DNA of 18,472 bases from Trichomonas tenax (lineage: Eukaryota > Parabasalia > Trichomonadida > Trichomonadidae), in assembly GCA_023091735.1 (NCBI GenBank), contig JALKBU010001008.1, forward strand, positions 1-18,472. The letters run 5' to 3'. The notes under the pieces were generated by a model. It was not told the DNA's origin, searched no databases, and saw only the letters and a program-made list of their open reading frames with translations. Shown in pieces: positions 15,585 through 18,472 of this stretch (its first letter is position 1; each line of letters starts with the position of its first letter). Position numbers and translations under genes: made by a program.

Positions 15585-15877
15585 ATATCTGTCACCTTTC
15601 AGCAACTTGACACAACTGTAAACTATTCAATCCCACTTTTTGTTTGGTCGAATAAAATTTTGGTTGATTTAACATCATATTCTTCTTTAAGTCCTTTTGT
15701 ATCTTTGATTTCATCAAAGAAAATCATAATTTTCATTCTGGTTACCGAGATACAAATCGCATCTTTGTTCCAGTTTGAAACTATGGTGTTATCTCTTGTT
15801 GACATATGCTCTATATTCTATATGTTTCAATGCCACCATCCAAGCACTTCATTGTCGGTAAAACCGAAATCTCGAAA
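15585..15877 (-). pseudogene. Degenerate transposase remnant, possibly piggyBac-like
   Basis: One minus-strand frame reads as protein but is broken by several stops (TGA at 15827-15829, TAG at 15818-15820, TAG at 15623-15625). Recognisable pieces are FTDNEVLGWWH, then DNTIVSNWNKDAICISV and KSTKILFDQTKSGIE. The last two resemble the piggyBac transposase (DDE_Tnp_1_7) block in which a W-x-[DN]-K-[KR]-x-V strand is followed by an [YF]-N-x-x-K-G-G-[VI]-D catalytic segment; here the catalytic Asp position would be Glu. The family call is tentative. No terminal inverted repeats or TTAA target duplication were identified. Confidence 0.35.
15592..15610 (+). repeat. 19-bp element, copy 2
   Basis: The second copy of TCACCTTTCnGCAACTTGA, 2,102 bp from the first and in the same orientation. 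It lies at the 3' end of the degenerate transposase remnant. Read on the minus strand it would fall just after the last recognisable transposase residues, so copy 1 might mark another fragment of the same element. Confidence 0.5.
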
Positions 15878-16635
15878 AATTTATCTTTTTCTATAGTGCG
15901 TATTGAGAAAATCTGATACGCTATAATGATACACATTAGCATCCCTATGCAAAGTCATTATTCAGAATACTCAAATCGTCACAATGATGCACGTTTATAA
16001 TATATGCTAAATACAACAATTCGATTTTAAGAAACGACTAACTCACAAATACATTAACTGTATTACGCTGTATGATTTATGTATAGTAAGTGCACATAAA
16101 TATACTTTTCGATATTTTGCATTATTAAATTAATCGAGCTCGTCTTTAATATCATTGGATTTACATTAATTGTTTCTTCTAATGAATACTATTTTATTGT
16201 ATAATGAATTACAGCCCAAAATATTCAGGCAAAAAATCGAATGCACATATATTCAGCTCAAACTCCTCAGAATTCGTTGGTCTTCTATCTTTTACCAATT
16301 ACACTTTAGTAATTGAAGAAATCATAAAAATTAAAAAATTTTAATTTTCAATTTCTTACTTGTTAGAAGGATCTAGTTAGAATTCGCTACTACATAATGT
16401 ATATATTTTATTATGGCGACTATTTACTCTAAACACCAATTTAAATTATATCTCCAAATGCATTTACAGCAGAATATCTATATTAAATATAAAAATATAG
16501 TTGTTTCTGAGTAGCTTATCTTATTATGTAAATATGCAAAGCATATATATATGAAACATATTCTGCATATATAAAATAACATTTATTTATAACCTAATAT
16601 CAATTGATTTCTTATTTGCTGGCTCTACTGGACCT
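15878..16635. other. AT-rich intergenic DNA, nothing recognised
   Basis: About 760 bp of very AT-rich sequence with frequent stops in all frames, short AT palindromes and ATATAT runs. I see no gene, RNA or clear repeat unit in it. Confidence 0.6.
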
Positions 16636-17763
16636 TTAGGAATGCATGCACAAGTTTTTTTTATATGAACTCAAATTGCAATTCATGGAATGTTTAGCAA
16701 CAGGACTAATACGTCTATGTTCATGGATTGATGGTGGTAGTGGCGCAGAATTTTTGCTTTCAGAGTCTTGTTCACCGACATGAATTTTATCTTTGGATAT
16801 TTTCAGCAATGCTTCTGAAGGAAGATTGATAGTTATAGCATTTGGGGGACACTTTATAAATGTTTCCCTCATTTGCATTTTAAATTCATCTGTAATTTCA
16901 ACATATTGAATAATGTTTTGGATTCCTTCTTGAATTTCTTTGGAGTCCATCAGTGTTTCAAAGTTTGTCATAGTATTCTTTTCATCTCTTTCTGTGTCAT
17001 CATTTTTGAAATCAACTTCCTGTGATTCTCCAAAAATAATGCAATTTGCTGAGTTTCCGTTGTCATTCAAATTATATTTGATTGCTTTTGTTAAGCAATC
17101 AAGATTACCTTCAGAAACTCCGAGTAATTTCTGAAAAGAAAAATATGATTGCGAAACTTGTTGGATTGAAGCACGATAATTAATCTTTCTGTCTACATTA
17201 CCAGCAAAGTCAAGTTGGTTGTTGTAACTTTGTTAAATTTTGTGAAGATGTTTGACAAGTTGTTCAAAGCTTGGATATCCTACAAAATATTGATTCAACA
17301 ACTTATGTATTGACTCAACTGCATTGTTTGCTCTTAAATTTGTTGGTAATTGGAACATAGAAAGCAGATGGTATTTTTGACTCCATTCTTTAATGTAATA
17401 CTCGGCGTATTCTTTGATTTCTAGACACTTACTTCCTGTTTCGTGAATAAATTTAATTATTGTTGAAAAATCAATAAAGGATATAAATGGTAAATTGCAA
17501 GTCAAAAAATAAATCGATTTCTGTAATTTTGATGGTGAAGAACCATATAGCTTCTTGAATTTGCGCATTAGGCATTGTCTATAGTGAAAGAAACAGCCAA
17601 TTAAGCGAGAATGTGGGAAAATTTTCCGACAGGCATCGATTAATGCTTCCTCGAAGTCTAGATGTATCATCTTTACTTTGGAGAAGTCAATGAATTTAGC
17701 GATGCTCGATAAACAACATTGATAATTAATTAATCGATGTTTTTGATTCCATTATAAAATGAA
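16636..17763 (-). pseudogene. MULE-type transposase, C-terminal half with in-frame stop
   Basis: A single minus-strand frame of 376 codons is interrupted by one TAA at 17233-17235; the frame is unchanged on both sides, so this is a nonsense mutation rather than an indel. The upstream part carries Mutator-like transposase features: HLDFEEAL (second catalytic Asp), IFPHSRLIGCFFHYRQCLMRKF (17632-17567, the conserved C-x2-H helix) and NNAVESIHKLLN (third catalytic Glu). The frame is coding-like about 31 codons upstream of the first ATG (17670) back to a TAA at 17764-17766. The first catalytic Asp and the DNA-binding N-terminus are missing. Downstream of the stop, about 198 codons of hydrophilic C-terminal extension continue to a natural TAA at 16636. 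The expected DDE role is cut-and-paste transposition, but this copy cannot be active. Confidence 0.72.
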
Positions 17764-17993
17764 TTAGTGGAATAAATCTTTAAGTTGGAGGGTCCAACGT
17801 CATGGGAAAATTTTTACTATTTCATTCATAAGTTCTAATTAAACGAAATTAATAAGAACTTTGCTATTTGTGTTTCTTACTGTGGGTCTATTTTTAATTG
17901 AAAAAAGTTGGTTATTGAATAAAAACCGACTCGAAATCTGGATTTACCATGTCAAATTAAAAAATGAAATACAAAACATTTAGCAATTAATTG
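17764..17993. other. Non-coding gap between two transposon fragments
   Basis: No frame continues either the MULE transposase or the integrase through this interval. It contains the short hairpin at 17784-17798, one copy of TGGGAAAATTT at 17803-17813 and, at its right edge, most of a 16-bp palindrome. Confidence 0.5.
17784..17798. repeat. Short inverted repeat GTTGGA-ggg-TCCAAC
   Basis: A perfect 6-bp stem with a 3-nt loop lies just beyond the 5' break of the MULE fragment. It could be a remnant of an element end; it is too short to be sure. Confidence 0.35.
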
Positions 17994-17996
17994 CTA
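17981..17996. repeat. Perfect 16-bp palindrome TAGCAATTAATTGCTA
   Basis: The sequence equals its own reverse complement. Its last three bases, read on the minus strand, form the TAG that ends the integrase fragment, so the truncation coincides with the palindrome. It may be an integration or deletion junction, or a chance AT-rich palindrome. Confidence 0.6.
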
Positions 17997-18389
17997 TTCT
18001 ATATGAATAAGTGTATTTACAGGATGATATTCATTAACGAATTTAGTCAATGTTCCCCTTACCGTTGCAGCACTTTTTGAACCTAAAAGCAAAACCACCA
18101 CATACCTTGTGTTTTGATTAATGAAAACGTGAAAGTACCTCGGAACATTATCCTTGCCGTTATCAAATAAATCGTGAAACCATGAGTTAGGTTTTGTTGA
18201 AAATATTTTTAACATATACGGCTTCGTTTGATTTGGTCGTAAATGTAAGTACTTTTTTCTCTCTTTAATTATAGCCCTCAATTCCTTTTTAGTTATATCA
18301 GGGAATCTATTTTTTACATTGACCCAAACACGATCAAATGTTTTGAAATGAAGTCTATCGATAAATTTATTAATTTCCTCAAAATTCAT
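17994..18389 (-). pseudogene. Retroviral-type integrase fragment (Maverick/Polinton-like), N-terminal part
   Basis: 131 codons from an ATG to a premature TAG. The N-terminal ~65 residues are a basic helical domain. The start of an RNase H-fold integrase core follows: NSWFHDLFDNG (candidate first catalytic Asp), then PRYFHVFINQNTRYVVVLLL and a helix with SKSAATVRGTLTKFV. The fragment stops at HPVNTLIHIE, about where the second catalytic Asp is expected; that residue appears lost. The arrangement resembles integrases of the Maverick elements known to fill trichomonad genomes, but no other Maverick gene (DNA polymerase B, ATPase, protease) is in view, so a Ty3-like or other rve-type source cannot be excluded. 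There is no Initiator before the ATG. Confidence 0.5.
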
Positions 18390-18472
18390 TTACTTTTTAT
18401 TAAAAATATAATTTTTTACCTTAATTAAATGTTTGCACCGATAATAAAAGCAGTGGGAAAATTTGCATTACC

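Noticed and set aside
15582..15896. 104-codon plus-strand ORF
   Set aside because: It is the antisense shadow of the degenerate transposase frame, which reads as protein on the minus strand.
1..18472. CRISPR array, bacterial operon or ribosome binding sites
   Set aside because: No regularly spaced repeats; the genes have separate eukaryotic-type promoters and no Shine-Dalgarno pattern or co-directional overlap.

Overview
The window looks like a piece of a trichomonad (parabasalid protist, Trichomonas/Tritrichomonas type) nuclear genome. The DNA is AT-rich and carries very long uninterrupted reading frames (1,536 and 1,635 codons) that use standard stop codons, with no splice sites I can recognise. 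Two genes have a perfect trichomonad Initiator (TCA-C/T-T/A, here TCACTTT and TCATTTT) 7-12 nt upstream of the ATG. One gene has the TAAA polyadenylation motif overlapping its stop codon. The gene families also fit: a giant coiled-coil protein, a GT61/DUF563 glycosyltransferase, a leishmanolysin-like membrane protein tail, an ankyrin protein, and MULE and Maverick-type integrase debris. The species cannot be fixed from sequence reading alone.

Layout, left to right. 1-1159: intergenic, no convincing gene. 1160-5770 (+): large DEAH-box RNA helicase with a charged N-terminal tail and a long C-terminal half holding a CxxC...CxxC zinc-site candidate. 5978-10885 (+): giant coiled-coil protein with an internal 145-residue-period duplication and a cluster of S/T-P sites in its C-terminal third. 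11021-11405: weak unassigned reading frames. 11398-12771 (-): type II membrane glycosyltransferase of the GT61/DUF563 kind, divergent from what follows. 12786-13633: intergenic, with a perfect hairpin and a GC-richer block open on the minus strand. 13634-14669 (+): leishmanolysin-like C-terminal fragment with one membrane segment; it appears broken at the 5' end and frameshifted near the 3' end. 14752-15368 (-): ankyrin-repeat gene broken by a one-base deletion.

From 15.5 kb to the end the window is a graveyard of minus-strand transposase fragments. These are a possible piggyBac-like remnant (15585-15877), a MULE transposase C-terminal half with a single in-frame stop (16636-17763), and the N-terminal part of a retroviral-type (Maverick/Polinton-like) integrase that ends inside a perfect 16-bp palindrome (17994-18389).

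The left two-thirds holds apparently intact housekeeping or family genes, each with its own promoter and no operon logic. The right third is decaying repeat territory. I did not find a clearly new multi-gene system. The most unusual intact items are the extended helicase and the SP-site-bearing coiled-coil protein.
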